From contig OY757011.1 of NCBI GenBank assembly GCA_963580285.1, positions 118,549,874 through 118,613,873 of the forward strand: a DNA stretch of 64,000 nt. Reading direction: 5' to 3'. A model generated the notes under the pieces. That model saw only the letters and a program-made list of their open reading frames with translations. It was not told the origin of the DNA and made no database searches. Shown here piece after piece: positions 62,435 through 64,000 of the stretch (its first letter is position 1; the number at the start of each line of letters is the position of its first letter). The stretch comes from Lucinisca nassula (taxonomy: Eukaryota; Mollusca; Bivalvia; Lucinida; Lucinidae). The position numbers and the translations under genes are program-made.

Positions 62435-64000
62435 CAAGAGGACCATGATGGCCCTGGATCGCTCACCTGATCCATAGAGTAACAAGTGGGCCCTGGGGAG
62501 GGCCATTATTGACCCCAGGGTTATAATGTGCATAATGTTGAGGGAGGTCTAAAAAGGTGAAGCTTCATACCAAATATCAACAAAGGCTATAATTTGAACA
62601 ATCTTGGCAAAGGTCATCTAGATGAAGCTACACAACAAATATCAAAGACCTGGGCCTTGCAGTTTCAGAGAAGAAGATTTTTTTAAAATATTCCTTACAT
62701 AAGCCTATGTAAAACCAAATGGCCACGAGGTCCACTAGATGAAGCTTCACACCAAATATCAAAGACCTGGGCCTTGTTGTTTCAGAGAAGAAGATTTTCA
62801 AAGATTATCTCTATTATAAGTCTATGTAAAACCAAAGGGCCCTGGGGCATTTGAACAATCTTGGTAGAGGTCCACAAGATGAAGCTCCATACCAAATATC
62901 AAAGACCATGGCCTTGCAGTTTCAGAGAAGAAGATTTTTAAAGATTTCCCTATATAAGTCTATGTAAAACCAAAGGGTCTCGGGGCGGGGGCATTTTTGG
63001 CCCCAGGGCTATACCGTAATTTGAACAATCTTGATAGAGGTCCACTAGAAGAAATTTCACACCAAATATCAAAGACCTAGGCCTTGTGGTTTCACAGAAG
63101 AAGATTTTTAAAGATTTTCCCTATATAAGTCTATGTAACACCAAAGGCCCATGAGGCAGGGGCATATTTGGTCTCAGGGCTATAATTTGAACAATCTTGG
63201 TAGAGGTCCACTAGCTGAAGCTTCATACCAAATGTCAAAGACCTAGGCATTGTGGTTTCAGAGAAGAAGATTTTTCAAGATATTCCCTATATAAGTCTAT
63301 GTAAAACCAAAGGGACCAGGAGCGGGGGCATTTTTGGCCCCAGGGCTATAATTTGAACAAACTGATAGAGGGCGACAAGATGAAGCTTCATACAAAATAT
63401 CAAAGCCCTGGGCCCTCCAGTTTCAGAGTAGAAGATTTTTAAAGATTTTCCCTATATAAGCCCATGTAAAACCAAAGGGCCCCGGGGCGGGGGCATTTTT
63501 GGCCCCAGCACTATAATTTGAACAATCTTGGTAGGGGTCCACTAGATGAAGCTTCATACCAATTATCAAAGACCTTGGCCTTGCGGTTTCGGAGAAGAAG
63601 ATTTTTAAAGATTTTCCCCATATAAGCCTATGTAAAACCAAAGGGCCCCGGGGCGGGGGCATTTTTGGCCCCAGCACTGTAATTTGAACAATCTTGATAG
63701 GGGTCCACCAGATGAAGCTTCATACCAAATATCAAAGACCTGGGCCATGCGGTTTCAGAGAAGAAGATTTTTAAAGATTTTCCCTATATAAGCCTATGTA
63801 AAACCAAAGGGCCCCGGGGCGGGGGCATTTTTGGCCCCAGCACTGTAATTTGAACAATCTTGATAAGGGTCATTCTTGTGAAGTTTGGTCAAAATCCGAT
63901 CAGTGGTTTAGGAGGAGATGTCGTTTAAAGAAATTGTTTACGCACGCACGCACGCACAGACGCACAAAAAGTGATCCCAAAAGCTCACCTCGTCACTACG
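62435..64000 (+). mobile_element. F element running off the window (F8)
   Basis: Starts CAAGAGGACCATGATGGCCC directly after the AGCTAA of the F7 hairpin. Core of about nine units of about 165 bp. The right side reads CGCACGCACGCACAGACGCA CAAAAAGTGATCCC and AGCTCACCTCGTCACTACG at the last base, i.e. the left half of the terminal hairpin. Confidence 0.9.

Overview
The window reads as nuclear DNA of an invertebrate animal, most likely a bivalve mollusc. This is inference: it is AT-rich, nearly gene-free and packed with tRNA-derived SINEs, GACGTTAAAC-type SINE tails, palindromic MITEs and tandem repeats of the kind common in bivalve genomes. There is no ribosomal or mitochondrial marker to fix the species. 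Only one ordinary host gene is convincing: an intact, single-exon testis-specific-type serine/threonine kinase (TSSK family) at 11014-11853 on the plus strand. Everything else with coding potential belongs to retroelements.

Layout. 1-412: SINE fragment and a dispersed repeat. 413-1985: 5'-truncated non-LTR retrotransposon. 2000-3480: dispersed repeats. 3714-4985: broken Penelope-like reverse transcriptase (minus strand) split by a SINE. 5140-7471: two F elements (see below) with their hairpin ends facing, plus a SINE. 8285-10400: palindromic MITEs. 11014-11853: the kinase. 12247-16500: MITEs and SINEs. 17045-21148: a near-complete but damaged CR1-like LINE whose ORF1 joins an RNase H1-like domain, a PHD finger, tandem dynein-light-chain-type motifs, a coiled coil, an SGNH-type domain and an arginine/glycine/tyrosine tail. 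21378-22777: two TTAA MITEs around an element filled with GATATCC palindromes. 23246-26400: SINEs. 26549-32420: a satellite of about 190 bp carrying four SINE copies at the same unit position. 33327-33372: a complete hammerhead ribozyme motif. 33500-40650: SINEs, MITEs and a 1.1 kb element (H). 40654-46745: a 6.1 kb F element with three kinds of internal tandem repeat and a nested G element. 46747-50090: MITEs and a second G element. 50112-52257: a SINE split by an F element. 52260-56660: foldbacks, TIR elements and a 36-bp minisatellite. 56882-64000: three F elements head to tail, the middle one with about 29 units of a 145-bp repeat.

The main pattern is a group of mobile-looking elements (F, G, H) that share one design. 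Each has a tandem-repeat core, a GACGGACA-type microsatellite, a short GTGAT-containing block and a strong terminal hairpin. The F family also has a constant opposite end and swaps its core freely. Two F copies lie inside recognisable older repeats (a TTAA MITE and a SINE tail), so their ends can be read to within a few bases: both went into T runs (A runs on the other strand) without an obvious target duplication. Together with the head-to-tail junction at 62432-62435, this suggests a Helentron/rolling-circle-like mechanism. That is a hypothesis, because no Rep/helicase gene is present in the window.

The strongest items for follow-up are the hammerhead ribozyme, the LINE ORF1 domain combination, and the F/G/H element architecture.
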